Assembly: GCA_025936045.1 (NCBI GenBank)
Contig: JAICUB010000023.1
Coordinates: forward strand, 1-64,000
Source of the DNA: Polyangiaceae bacterium
GTDB lineage: Bacteria; Myxococcota_A; Polyangia; Polyangiales; Polyangiaceae
Length of the DNA: 64,000 nt
Direction: 5' to 3'
How positions within the stretch are numbered: the first letter of the stretch is position 1; each line of letters begins with the position of its first letter. This document shows, piece by piece, positions 45,341-54,536 of the stretch. The notes below the pieces were generated by a model that saw only the letters and a list, made by a program, of their open reading frames with translations, ran no database searches and had not been told where the DNA came from. Both the position numbers and the translations under genes were made by a program.

Positions 45341-47785
45341 TCACTCGGCGGGCGAGGGCGCCGCGTTCGTGCTGGCTTCGCTCGCCGTGCTCGTGATGCG
45401 CATCCCGTAGAAGGAGCGGTGCACGAAGAAGAGCATCAGGAGGCCGAAGATCACGGAGAGCACGGCGCTCGTCGAACGGTCGAGGTCGATCGCGAGCTCG
45501 ACGGCGAGCAGGCCGAAGAGCGTCGTAAACTTGATGATCGGGTTCATCGCGACGGACGAGGTGTCCTTGAAGGGGTCGCCCACGGTGTCACCGACGACGG
45601 CCGCCGCGTGCAGCTCGGTGCCCTTCTCGTGCAGCTCGGTCTCGACGACCTTCTTCGCGTTGTCCCACGCGCCACCCGCGTTCGCGAGGAAGAGCGCCTG
45701 GAACAAGCCGAAGAGCGCGAGCGAGATGAGGTAGCCGATGAAGAAGAAGGGCTCGAGACAAGCGAACGAGAGCGTGGCGAAGAACACGGTCAAAAAGATG
45801 TTGATCATGCCCTTCTGCGCGTACTGCGTGCAGATCTGGACGACCTTCTTGCTGTCCTCGATCGACGCCTTGGTCGCGCCCTCGAGCTTCATGTTGCGCT
45901 TGATGAACTCGACCGCGCGGTAGGCGCCCGCGACGACCGCTTGCGTGCTCGCGCCCGTAAACCAGAAGATCACGGCGCCGCCGCCCAAGAGGCCGAGCAG
46001 AAACGGCGGGTAGAGAATCGAGAGCTTGTCGATGTTCTTCGACAGACCGTCGGTGAGCAGCACGATGATCGAGAAGATCATGGTCGTGGCGCCCACGACG
46101 GCGGTGCCGATGAGCACCGGCTTGGCAGTCGCCTTGAACGTATTTCCGGCGCCGTCGTTCTCCTCGAGCAACGCTTTCGCCTTGTCGAAGTCGACCTTGA
46201 AGCCGTGCTTCTTCTCGATCTCTTCTTTGACGCCCTCGATCTCGGTGATGAGCGAGAGCTCGAAGACGCTCTGCGCGTTGTCCGTCACCGGCCCGTAGGA
46301 ATCGACGGCGATCGTGACGGGGCCCATGCCGAGGAAGCCGAACGCCACGAGGCCGAAGGCGAACACCGGCTCGGCGATCATCAGGGCATGCAGGCCCATG
46401 CCGCTCACGTAATAGGAGATGCCCATGAGTGCCATGAGCACCATGCCCATCCAGAACGAGCTGTAGTTGCCCGCGGTGAGACCGGAGAGCACGTTGAGCG
46501 AAGCGCCGCCCTCGCGCGAGGCGGTGACGACCTCGGCCACGTGCCCGGAGCTCGTCGAGGTGAACACCTTGATGAGCTCGGGGATGATGGCGCCGGCGAG
46601 CGTGCCGCACGAGATGATGAGCGACAGCTTCCACCAGAGCGTGCCGTCGCCGAGTTCTGGGATGAGGAGGTAGGACACGATGAACGTCGCCGAGAGCGAG
46701 ACGATCGACGTGAGCCAGACGAGCCAGGTGAGCGGCACCTCGAAGTTCACCTTCGTGGCGCGTTCGATGGCGCTCTTCTGAATCGCCTCGTTCACGTAGT
46801 AGGAGAGCACGCTCGCGATGACCATCACGACGCGCATCGCGAAGATCCAGACGAGGAGCTGTACCTGGACCGTCTTGTCGTGGACGGCGAGCAGGATGAA
46901 CGAGATGAGCGCGACGCCCGTCACGCCGTAGGTCTCGAAGCCGTCGGCGCTCGGGCCGACCGAGTCGCCGGCGTTGTCGCCCGTGCAGTCGGCGATGACG
47001 CCGGGGTTACGCGCGTCGTCCTCCTTGACCTTGAAGACGATCTTCATCAGGTCGGAGCCGATGTCGGCGATCTTGGTGAAAATGCCGCCGGCGATGCGCA
47101 GCGCCGAGGCGCCGAGCGACTCACCGATCGCGAAGCCGATGAAGCACGAACCCGCGTAATCCCCCGGAACGAACAAGAGGATGCCGAGCATCAAGAGCAA
47201 CTCGACGCTGATCAGCAGCATGCCGATGCTCATGCCGGAGCGGAGGGGGATGGCGTACACGCCGTAGGGCTTGCCGCTGAGGCTCGCGAACGCCGTGCGC
47301 GAGTTCGCGTACGTGTTGATGCGGATGCCGAACCAGGCGACGCCGTAGCTGCCCAGGATGCCGACGACGCTGAAGAACAGGATGATGAGCACGCGGCCGG
47401 CGCTCATCTGCTGCAGTAAGCCGAAGTAAATCGCGATGATGCCGCCGACCAGCACCTCGAGCATCATGATGAAGCGGCCCTGCTGGAACAGGTACGTCTT
47501 GCAAGTCTCCCAGATGATTTGGGAAACCTCGGCCATCGACGAGTGCGTCGGCAGGTTCTTCACCTGATTCAGCGTGTAGAGGCCGAAGGCGATGCCGAGC
47601 GCCGCGACAATCAGGCCGAGCATGAGCAGGTTTCGCCCGCTCATCCCGAGCACGGTGACGGAACCGAGGTCGGGGAGCACCAGGCTCGCTTCACCGCTCT
47701 TGGGCTCGGCGAGCGCCAAGGTGGGGAAACAGACGACCAGCAGGGCGGCGAGGACAGACGGGAGGTACGGACCGATACGTCGCAA
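45341..47785 (-). CDS. hppA: membrane-bound ion-translocating pyrophosphatase
   Basis: An 814-residue polytopic inner-membrane protein coupling pyrophosphate hydrolysis to ion transport. The start is a TTG with GGAG eight bases upstream. A signal-like N-terminus (VLAALLVVCFPTLALAEP) precedes about 15-16 membrane spans. The Mg-PPi site is conserved: FTKIADIGSDLMKIVFKV, KEDDARNPGVIAD and GDNAGDSVGPSADGFETY near 250-290. At the position that separates K+-dependent (Ala) from K+-independent (Lys) enzymes, the sequence reads GNTFKATAK, so I infer the K+-independent type. H+ versus Na+ specificity cannot be settled by eye. Confidence 0.93.
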   Translation of the reverse strand: MRRIGPYLPSVLAALLVVCFPTLALAEPKSGEASLVLPDLGSVTVLGMSGRNLLMLGLIVAALGIAFGLYTLNQVKNLPTHSSMAEVSQIIWETCKTYLFQQGRFIMMLEVLVGGIIAIYFGLLQQMSAGRVLIILFFSVVGILGSYGVAWFGIRINTYANSRTAFASLSGKPYGVYAIPLRSGMSIGMLLISVELLLMLGILLFVPGDYAGSCFIGFAIGESLGASALRIAGGIFTKIADIGSDLMKIVFKVKEDDARNPGVIADCTGDNAGDSVGPSADGFETYGVTGVALISFILLAVHDKTVQVQLLVWIFAMRVVMVIASVLSYYVNEAIQKSAIERATKVNFEVPLTWLVWLTSIVSLSATFIVSYLLIPELGDGTLWWKLSLIISCGTLAGAIIPELIKVFTSTSSGHVAEVVTASREGGASLNVLSGLTAGNYSSFWMGMVLMALMGISYYVSGMGLHALMIAEPVFAFGLVAFGFLGMGPVTIAVDSYGPVTDNAQSVFELSLITEIEGVKEEIEKKHGFKVDFDKAKALLEENDGAGNTFKATAKPVLIGTAVVGATTMIFSIIVLLTDGLSKNIDKLSILYPPFLLGLLGGGAVIFWFTGASTQAVVAGAYRAVEFIKRNMKLEGATKASIEDSKKVVQICTQYAQKGMINIFLTVFFATLSFACLEPFFFIGYLISLALFGLFQALFLANAGGAWDNAKKVVETELHEKGTELHAAAVVGDTVGDPFKDTSSVAMNPIIKFTTLFGLLAVELAIDLDRSTSAVLSVIFGLLMLFFVHRSFYGMRITSTASEASTNAAPSPAE

Positions 47786-47943
47786 GGCGTTGGCTCCAGG
47801 TGGGGGCGGGCCGGCGTCAGCCGAACCCGAACGGATCCACTCGATTGGCGCGCCCTATTACCGCACCCGGAGCGCTGTCGCTACCGCGGAAGGCAGCGGC
47901 GCCAGAAACGAGAAGCTTACCCCCCGTAAACCGCCGAAATCAA

Positions 47944-48171
47944 TCACCTTCCGAGGCCAGGCGGCGGACCCTTCTCTCGCTCCACCTCGTCCTGCAACAC
48001 GCTCATGACGATGACGGCGCCGATCAGCGGCAAGAGCCAAATCAGCTGGCTCTGCGCGACCTTCTGCGAGCGGTCGAAGAGCTTCGAGCGCCACACACGT
48101 AGGGTGGTGCGCGCCTGGAATCCCAGGACGACGACGACGATGAGGAGCCCGATCCATTCCGCACGCTGCAC
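47944..48171 (-). CDS. small membrane protein
   Basis: A 75-residue protein starting at GTG. It has two membrane spans, WIGLLIVVVVLGFQ and LIWLLPLIGAVIVMSVL, separated by a basic loop (RVWRSKLFDRSQK). The C-terminus is charged (EVEREKGPPPGL). It lies just upstream of hppA on the same strand with about 160 bp between. No family recognised. Confidence 0.7.
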   Translation of the reverse strand: MQRAEWIGLLIVVVVLGFQARTTLRVWRSKLFDRSQKVAQSQLIWLLPLIGAVIVMSVLQDEVEREKGPPPGLGR

Positions 48172-48258
48172 AGTCCGCAGAACTTACGTCGCAGCCCATT
48201 CCCGCGCAAGGCCCCCACGCCCCGCGCCCTTCGCGCTTTAAGGGCAGGTTATCCGACG

Positions 48259-48274
48259 AGGCCGGCGCCGGCCT
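48259..48274. terminator. 16-bp perfect palindrome at the kup stop codon
   Basis: AGGCCGGCGCCGGCCT is a perfect palindrome that runs into the last codon of kup. As RNA it could fold into a very strong GC stem, which is compatible with a terminator. There is no U-tract, so this is only a suggestion. Confidence 0.35.
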
Positions 48275-50294
48275 AGAGCTCGATTTGCGCGCCGATTTCC
48301 ATCACGCGGTCGGAGGGGATGTTGAAGAACTTGTTCGCCGGCTGGGCGTTGCGAGTGAGCGCGGAGAAGACGCGGATGCGCCAGCGGGCCATGCCCGGAT
48401 GCTCGCTCGAAATCAGGTTTTCGCGGCCGAGGAAGAACGTCGTGTGCTCGACGCTCGAGACGAGGCCCGCCCGTTCGAGCAGTGCGGGCGCGTCCGGCTG
48501 TTCCATGAAGCCGTAACGGCCGGTGATACGGGCGAAGCCGTGGTCGAGGTGCTCCACCTCGAAGCGATCCGCCTCCGCGACGCGCGCGGTCTCCGTCGTG
48601 CGCACCGTGAGGAGGACGATGTGCTGGTGGAGCACGCGGTTGTGCATGAAATTCCGGAGCAGCGCCGGCGGCGTGCCGTCCCGCGCCGCGGTCATGAACA
48701 CGGCCGTGCCCGGGACGCGCGCCGGAATTTCTACGCGCAAGAGATCGAAAAAGTCGGTGAGCGGGAGCAGATCTTCCTGAAACCTGCGCGAGAGGATTTC
48801 GCGCCCGCGACGCCACGTCGTCATCAGCACGAAGAGCCCGACGCCGATCGCGATCGGCACGAAGCCGCCGTCGAGGAACTTCGAGAGGTTCGCGATCAAG
48901 AACACCGTTTCCGGCATGAGTAAGAGCGCCGTCAGCCCGATCACGCGCCCGAGTCCCCAGCCCCAGCCGCGCCGCGCGTACATCCCCGCGAGGATGGTCG
49001 TGATCACCATCGTCAGAGTGACGGCGATGCCGTACGCCGCGGCCAGTGCGTCCGAGTTCTTGAAGCTCAAAACCAGGCTCACGGTCGCGAGCATCAAGAG
49101 CCAATTCATCGAGGGCACGTAAATTTGCCCCTGCTCGTGCGCGCTCGTGTGCTTCACCTCGATGCGCGGCAAAAAGCCGAGCATGGTCGCCTGGCGCGTG
49201 AGCGAGAACACGCCCGTGATCAGCGCTTGTGACGCGATCACCGTCGCGGCGGTCGACAGCGCCACGAGCGGGTAGAGCGCCCAGCTCGGGGCCATGCGAA
49301 AGAAGGGGTTTTCGACCGCGTCCGGCTCACTCAGCAGCAGCGCACCTTGGCCGAAGTAGTTCAGGAGTAGGGCCGGAAACACGACCGCGAACCAGCCGAG
49401 CTGAATCGGTCGCCGCCCGAAGTGTCCGAGGTCGGCGTAGAGCGCCTCACCGCCGGTGACGACGAGGAAGACGGCGCCGAGCACCGTGATGCCGATTGCG
49501 CCCTGCGAAATCAGGAATTTCACGGCGTAGGTCGGGCTCAACGCGGCGAGCACGCTGAGGTTCGACATCAGCCGGTAAGCGCCGAGCACGGCGAGCGACG
49601 CGAACCAAACGACCGTGATGGGGCCGAACACCGCGCCGACGCTCGCCGTTCCCCGCTTCTGGATCCAGAAGAGCGCGATCAGGATCACGAGCGTGATCGG
49701 GATCACGAACGGCTGCAGGTGGGGCGCCGCCACTTCGAGCCCCTCTACGGCGCTGAGCACCGAGATGGCGGGGGTGATCGCTCCGTCGCCGTAAAGGAGC
49801 GCCGCCCCGAACACGCCGCACGCCACGATGAACGGCCGGAGTCGCGAGCCCTTCACCGCCGATGACGCGAGCGCCATGAGCGAGAGGATCCCGCCTTCGC
49901 CCTTGTTGTCGGCGCGGAGCACGTAAAACACGTACTTGACCGCGACAATCAGCGTGAGGGACCAGAAAATCAGCGAAAGGATGCCGAGCACGCTCTCACG
50001 GCCGATGGCGAGGCCATGGCCCTGAAAGCAGACGCGCATCGAGTAGAGAGGGCTCGTGCCGATGTCGCCGAACACGACGCCGAGGGCGGCCACGGCGAGC
50101 TTCGCGACGTAGCGCGCGCTTTGGGGACCCTCGGGCTTGGCGTGACCGGTGGCGCTCGACGCGGCGATCATCGACTCGGGGTGGCGAAGACCGGGCGGGC
50201 CGAGCGACGCTTGTGGGCGTACCGTCTCGCTTTCGGGGGTACCGGTCTTTGCGCGGGTCGCACCGGCCGTGCTCGCGGCCGCTGGGTCCGACAT
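48273..50294 (-). CDS. kup: Kup-type potassium uptake protein
   Basis: About 673 residues from the ATG at 50294 (a GTG at 50330 adds 12). The N-terminal 55 residues are low complexity and unusual for the family. The Kup signature then follows: LAVAALGVVFGDIGTSPLYS, FWSLTLIVAVKYV, DNKGEGGILSLMALAS and GDGAITPAISVLSAVEGLE. About 12 membrane spans end near 470. A cytoplasmic C-terminal domain follows (VPGTAVFMTAARDGTPPALL). It would import K+ with protons into the cytoplasm. Confidence 0.94.
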   Translation of the reverse strand: MSDPAAASTAGATRAKTGTPESETVRPQASLGPPGLRHPESMIAASSATGHAKPEGPQSARYVAKLAVAALGVVFGDIGTSPLYSMRVCFQGHGLAIGRESVLGILSLIFWSLTLIVAVKYVFYVLRADNKGEGGILSLMALASSAVKGSRLRPFIVACGVFGAALLYGDGAITPAISVLSAVEGLEVAAPHLQPFVIPITLVILIALFWIQKRGTASVGAVFGPITVVWFASLAVLGAYRLMSNLSVLAALSPTYAVKFLISQGAIGITVLGAVFLVVTGGEALYADLGHFGRRPIQLGWFAVVFPALLLNYFGQGALLLSEPDAVENPFFRMAPSWALYPLVALSTAATVIASQALITGVFSLTRQATMLGFLPRIEVKHTSAHEQGQIYVPSMNWLLMLATVSLVLSFKNSDALAAAYGIAVTLTMVITTILAGMYARRGWGWGLGRVIGLTALLLMPETVFLIANLSKFLDGGFVPIAIGVGLFVLMTTWRRGREILSRRFQEDLLPLTDFFDLLRVEIPARVPGTAVFMTAARDGTPPALLRNFMHNRVLHQHIVLLTVRTTETARVAEADRFEVEHLDHGFARITGRYGFMEQPDAPALLERAGLVSSVEHTTFFLGRENLISSEHPGMARWRIRVFSALTRNAQPANKFFNIPSDRVMEIGAQIEL

Positions 50295-50386
50295 GGTCGG
50301 CTTCGTACTCCGGGGCTCGTGCCGTGTCACTCGCTCACGACCGTCGCGAGGGCGTTTTACGCGGATCCATGAGGGATCCTTTTATC

Positions 50387-52780
50387 TCACTCGCGCATCC
50401 AGAACACGGTGAAGGCGTCGCCTCCCTCGTCGGCGTCGGCCGCACGGCTGTGATTCACGTAGCCCGAAGCGCCGAGGTGCTCGCGGACGGCGCTCTTCAT
50501 GGCTCCCGTGCCGTGACCGTGCAGGACGAAACCGACCGGCTCGCCTTCGCCCATCATGACGTCGAGGAAGGCGTCGAGACGCGCGAGCGCCTCGTCCACG
50601 CGCGTTCCACGCAGATCCAGGGTGTTCGTGGGCGTGCGGACGGCCGCCGGAAGCGTGGTGGAGCGCTCCCGTGCGCGCGGCGCAGGCTTCGGCGCGCTCG
50701 GCCGGGGTTGGCCCTTGGCCGGCTCGATTTCCGCGAGCGGGAGCGTCAGGCGCACGGCGCCCGCACGCAGGCGCACGACGCCGCGCTCGGGCGGCGCTTC
50801 GACGAGCGCGAGCGTCCCGGTCTTTTTTACACGCACGTGCATGCCAGCGGCGAGCGAAACGGGAGCGGGCGCCGCCGCCGGCGTGCCGCGCCGGTGTTCT
50901 TCTCGGGCTTCGTGTTGCTCGAGCGTGCCGCCGAGGGCGACGTGCGCTGCGGCGCGGCTCACGGCGCGTTCGGCCTCGCGCAGCGCGGAAGGTTCGAGGC
51001 CGGCGCTCCGCAGCCGCTGCCGCGCTTCACGCACGTCGGCGCGCGCCGCGCGTACGACGGCGAGGAGCTCGCGCGCTTCGCGGCCGAGCTCCGTGTTCGC
51101 TTGCGAGAGCGCGCGTTCGCGCTCCCGTTCGATGTCCGTGCGCGCGGCCTGGGCGAGCGCGAGCTCACCGCGGAGCTCGGCACGTTCGCGTTCGAGCACG
51201 AGCCGCTCCTGCTCGAGACGCTTGACGGCTTCCTCGCGTTCCTTCGCGCGGTCCGGCAAGAGCTCGTGGGCGCGCGCGAGCACGGCCGCCGCGAGCCCGA
51301 AACGCGCGGCGACGGCGAGCGCGCTCGACGGTCCCGGCACGCCGAGCGTCAAGCGAAACGTCGGTTCCATGCGTTCGAAGTCGAAGGCGACGCTCGCGTT
51401 CTCGAGCCGTCCCGGCGTCGCGGCGAGCTCCTTCAGGCGCTCGTAGTGCGTCGTCACGGCCGCGGCGGCGCCCTGCTTCGTGATCGCTTCGAGCACGGCC
51501 GCGGCGAGCGCGGCGCCCTCTTCCGGATCGGTGCCGGACGCGACCTCGTCGAGCAAGACGAGCGTGCCGGGCCCCGCGCTCTTCACGATGGCGGCGAGGC
51601 GCGTCACGTGCGCGCTGAACGTCGAGAGCGAGCGCTCGAGGGACTGCTCGTCCCCGACGTCGGCGAGCACTTGCGTGAACCAGCCGATGCGCGAGCTCGC
51701 GTCGCAGGGGATCGGAATGCCCGAGCGCGCCATCCACGCCGCGAGCCCGAGGCACTTGAGCGCGACGGTTTTTCCGCCGGCGTTCGGCCCGGAGATCACG
51801 AGCGCGCGGCCGCCGTGCACGCGTACGTCGTTGGCCACCACGTGGCTGCCGCTCGCGACGAGCAGCGGGTGGCGCACCTCTTTGAGATCGATTGCGTCGC
51901 CCTCGCTCGGTTCGATCACCTCGGCGCGCGCGGCACGCGCGTAGAGCGCCAGCGCCGCGAGGCGGTCGGCTTCGAGCGCGGCTTCGAGCGCGCCCGCGAT
52001 CGCGGCCTCTTCGCGCGCCACGGCTTGCGTGAGCTCGGCGAGCACGCGCTCCTCCTCGCGCTCGACCGCGGCGAGCCGCAGCTTGAGGCGGTTGCCGTGC
52101 TCGGTCGCCTCGCGGGGCTCGACGAAGAGCGTGCCGCCCGACGCGGACGAGCCGAGCACGATGCCCTCCACGCGCAAGTGCGCGTCCGAGCGCACGGGCA
52201 GCACGTAGCGTCCGTCGCGCTCGGTGTAATAGCGACCTTGTAAGACCTCGGCGTGCGTCTTCAGGCAGCCCTCGAGCCGCTCTTTGAGCGCGTCGCGCGC
52301 TTCGCGGACGCGGGCGCGCGCTTCGCGAAGCGCGGGCGACGCGGCGTCGCTCACGTTGCCGTCCGGCTCGAGAGAGAGCTCGAGCGCCGCGCCGAGCGTG
52401 TCGAGTCGCGCCTCGCTCGCGACGGCCGCGGCGAGGGCGGGGAAGCGTTCACTGCGCTCGAGCGCGAAGACGCGCACGGCGCGCGCGACCTCGAGCACGC
52501 GAGCGATACCGACGAGGTCCGTGCCCGCGAGCGTGCCGCCCTTGAGAGCGCGCGCGAGCGCCTCGCTCACGTCGGGGAAGTCGCGGAGCGGCAGCGCCTC
52601 ACCGAGCGCGTCGAGCGCGACGGCGTCGCGGGTGCGGGCTGCGAGCGCCCGGGCGGCTTCGAGGGTCGGAGCGGGCTCGGTCGCGCGCAGGCGCTCGCCC
52701 GCCGCGCGGCTCGCCGTGCGCGCGGCGAGGCGCTCGAGCAACAGCGGCCATTCGAGGGCACGGAGCGTGACGGGGTCCAT
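50387..52780 (-). CDS. mutS2: MutS2 family protein
   Basis: About 797 residues from the ATG at 52780, which matches the usual MutS2 start MDPVTLRALEWP; an ATG at 52804 is also possible. The lever/core region is followed by the ATPase: Walker A GPNAGGKT near 332-339, then LLDEVASGTDPEEGAAL and TTHYERLK. A coiled-coil insertion (EAVKRLEQERLVLERERAEL) leads to a C-terminal Smr endonuclease domain (LDLRGTRVDEALARLDAFLD, then HGHGTGAMK near 752). MutS2 is known as an anti-recombination factor and, in some bacteria, a splitter of collided ribosomes. Confidence 0.94.
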   Translation of the reverse strand: MDPVTLRALEWPLLLERLAARTASRAAGERLRATEPAPTLEAARALAARTRDAVALDALGEALPLRDFPDVSEALARALKGGTLAGTDLVGIARVLEVARAVRVFALERSERFPALAAAVASEARLDTLGAALELSLEPDGNVSDAASPALREARARVREARDALKERLEGCLKTHAEVLQGRYYTERDGRYVLPVRSDAHLRVEGIVLGSSASGGTLFVEPREATEHGNRLKLRLAAVEREEERVLAELTQAVAREEAAIAGALEAALEADRLAALALYARAARAEVIEPSEGDAIDLKEVRHPLLVASGSHVVANDVRVHGGRALVISGPNAGGKTVALKCLGLAAWMARSGIPIPCDASSRIGWFTQVLADVGDEQSLERSLSTFSAHVTRLAAIVKSAGPGTLVLLDEVASGTDPEEGAALAAAVLEAITKQGAAAAVTTHYERLKELAATPGRLENASVAFDFERMEPTFRLTLGVPGPSSALAVAARFGLAAAVLARAHELLPDRAKEREEAVKRLEQERLVLERERAELRGELALAQAARTDIERERERALSQANTELGREARELLAVVRAARADVREARQRLRSAGLEPSALREAERAVSRAAAHVALGGTLEQHEAREEHRRGTPAAAPAPVSLAAGMHVRVKKTGTLALVEAPPERGVVRLRAGAVRLTLPLAEIEPAKGQPRPSAPKPAPRARERSTTLPAAVRTPTNTLDLRGTRVDEALARLDAFLDVMMGEGEPVGFVLHGHGTGAMKSAVREHLGASGYVNHSRAADADEGGDAFTVFWMRE

Positions 52781-52921
52781 CCGGAGCGGGCGGCCCTCTA
52801 GCATTTTTGCGGGCCCGTGCCGGGCGCCGCACGGATCGGCCGCACGGCGCTGGCAGCATTTGCCGTGCGGCGCGTGGAGGTGAACCCCGAGGCTCGGGCT
52901 TCGTCGCGCGAGCTTGCGTTT

Positions 52922-52937
52922 TACTACGCACGTAGTA
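52922..52937. promoter_or_regulatory. BlaI/MecI-type operator upstream of the repressor gene
   Basis: TACTACGCACGTAGTA is a dyad with perfect 7-bp arms separated by CA. It closely resembles the TACTACAnnTGTAGTA-like dyads recognised by the BlaI/MecI repressor family. It ends 10 bp before the start codon of the BlaI-like gene, so binding should repress that gene itself. Confidence 0.75.
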
Positions 52938-52947
52938 GATAGCGGGC

Positions 52948-53337
52948 ATGGTCGCGACGGCGGAGCTCGGCCCGCTCGAAATGCGGGTTCTCGGCGTGGT
53001 GGAGCGCCGCGGTTCGGCGGCCGTCGGTGACGTGCAGGGGGAGCTTCTGCGCGAGGGGGAAGAGCTCGCGTACACGACGGTGATGACCGTGCTGTCGCGC
53101 CTGCACGAAAAGGGCGCGATCCGGCGCCGGCGCGAGGGCCGGCGTTTCGTCTACTCCGCCGCGCGCGGTTCGGACGTCTTGAAGGCGCGGCTCGTGAAGC
53201 GCATTCGCTCGGCGCTCTTTCGCGGCGAAGGCTCGAAGCCGCTCACCGCGCTGCTCGACGCGAGCGAGCTCAGCCGCGAGGAGCTCAGGGAGCTGCGGAG
53301 ATGGGTCGACGGCAAGCTCAAGGATCGCGGCTCATGA
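52948..53337 (+). CDS. BlaI/MecI-family transcriptional repressor
   Basis: A 129-residue winged-helix protein. The N-terminus LGPLEMRVLGVVERRGSA and EELAYTTVMTVLSRLHEKGA match the DNA-recognition domain of BlaI/MecI, and RRREGRRFVYSA the wing. The C-terminal dimerisation half is helical (LVKRIRSALFRG, ASELSREELRELRRWV). BlaI-type proteins repress their target operon until cleaved by a membrane metallopeptidase. The dyad at 52922-52937 and the M56 gene beginning 46 bp downstream support this model. Confidence 0.93.
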   Translation: MVATAELGPLEMRVLGVVERRGSAAVGDVQGELLREGEELAYTTVMTVLSRLHEKGAIRRRREGRRFVYSAARGSDVLKARLVKRIRSALFRGEGSKPLTALLDASELSREELRELRRWVDGKLKDRGS

Positions 53338-53383
53338 GCGCTACGGAACGGGACCGGCGCGCGGGGCTCGACGGGGGCGGGCC

Positions 53384-54463
53384 ATGAGCGTTTTCGGCGC
53401 CGTGCTCACGAATTTGCTGTTCAATACGCTCCCCGCGTTCTGGGTCGCGCTCGCGTTGAGCCTGTTGGTTTTTCGCGTGTTGCGCTTGGAACGGAGCGCG
53501 CTCGGCCTCGCTGTGCTGCTCTTGCCGTTTCTCAAGGTCGCGCTCGAGACGGCGCGTGGCGTGCCGGCGGCTTCGTTCCTGTGGCTGTCGGAGCGCGGCG
53601 TGCGGCAATCGCTCGGTGAGTTCCGTGTCGGTGTCGGAGCGACGCCGGCGGCCGGCCCACGCTTGATCGCGGAGCTCTGGGCGCGGCACGCCGGCGGCCG
53701 CGCGCCGCAAAGTGCCGGTGATTTGTGTTCGCGCTTTCTGCGCGCGAAGCTCGGCGAGCACGCGGCGCCCGCCCTCGCGTTCGCGGTGCTCGCGGTGTCG
53801 CTCGGCGGGCTCGCCCTGCTGGTGCGGCGGCGCGTGCGCGCGGCGAGTGAAGTGCGGCATCTCGCCGCGCGAGCGACGCTGCTCGAGCACAGGCGCGTGG
53901 GCGGGCGCTCGGTGCGCGTGCTCGAAAGCGCCGAATATCGCGGCGCCCCGTTCGCGGCGGGCGTGCGCGCGCCGTTCATCGTGTTGCCGCTCGGCTTGCG
54001 CGCGAGGCTCGGCGACGTGGAGCTCGAGGGCGTCCTTTTGCACGAGCTCGCGCACGTGGCTCGCTTCGATCTCGTGCTCCTGGTCGCGCTCGAGGTGTTC
54101 GCGGCGCTCTTCTGGTTCGTGCCGAGCGTCGCCTTCGCCAGGCGGCGCGTCGCGGCGTTGCTCGAGCGACGCGCCGACGACGCGGCGCTCGCGGCCGGCG
54201 TTCGGTCCGAGGCGCTGGCCTCCGCGCTCCTCCTGACGGCCGAGCTCGCGCAGGCGCCCTCGCCAGCGGCGCATCCGAGCGTGATCGGCCTCCGTTCGGA
54301 GCTCTCCGAGCGCGTGCACCGGTTGCTCGCGGCGGCTCCGCCCGAGCGGAGGTTCGGCGGCTCGCGCGCGCGCGCCGTCGTTGCGCTGCTGCGCGCCGCC
54401 GTCGTCGTTTGGTGCTCGTTCGGAATCCTCGCGGCCGTCGCGTTCGGCAATCACGCGGGATGA
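53384..54463 (+). CDS. M56-family membrane metallopeptidase without sensor domain
   Basis: A 359-residue polytopic protein. Membrane spans occur near 14-30 and 128-148, with further segments after 225 and near 338-352. The zinc protease motif is HELAH at 220-224 within VLLHELAHVARFD, and a downstream ERRADDAALA supplies the third ligand (ExxAD). This is the BlaR1/MecR1 peptidase module, but the chain ends soon after the last membrane span and has no penicillin-binding sensor domain. The trigger is therefore probably not a beta-lactam. It would cleave the repressor encoded just upstream. Confidence 0.88.
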   Translation: MSVFGAVLTNLLFNTLPAFWVALALSLLVFRVLRLERSALGLAVLLLPFLKVALETARGVPAASFLWLSERGVRQSLGEFRVGVGATPAAGPRLIAELWARHAGGRAPQSAGDLCSRFLRAKLGEHAAPALAFAVLAVSLGGLALLVRRRVRAASEVRHLAARATLLEHRRVGGRSVRVLESAEYRGAPFAAGVRAPFIVLPLGLRARLGDVELEGVLLHELAHVARFDLVLLVALEVFAALFWFVPSVAFARRRVAALLERRADDAALAAGVRSEALASALLLTAELAQAPSPAAHPSVIGLRSELSERVHRLLAAAPPERRFGGSRARAVVALLRAAVVVWCSFGILAAVAFGNHAG

Positions 54464-54503
54464 GCGGCTCGTGAATTCAGGCTGTATTCGCTCTGACTCG
54501 AAT

Positions 54504-54519
54504 TACGACGGAGGTAGTA
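54504..54519. promoter_or_regulatory. second, imperfect BlaI-type operator
   Basis: TACGACGGAGGTAGTA has the same 7-2-7 layout as the dyad at 52922-52937. Its right half differs by one base (GGTAGTA for CGTAGTA) and its left half by one (TACGACG for TACTACG). It lies 17 bp before the lipoprotein start at 54537 and after the M56 stop. It suggests that the same repressor controls the lipoprotein. Confidence 0.55.
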
Positions 54520-54536
54520 GATTGGAACGTGTCGTC

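Noticed and set aside
45317..47419. 700-codon plus-strand frame opposite hppA
   Set aside because: Charged, repetitive Glu/Arg composition with no domain. It is the complement of a confidently identified membrane pyrophosphatase, as GC-rich DNA gives long antisense frames.
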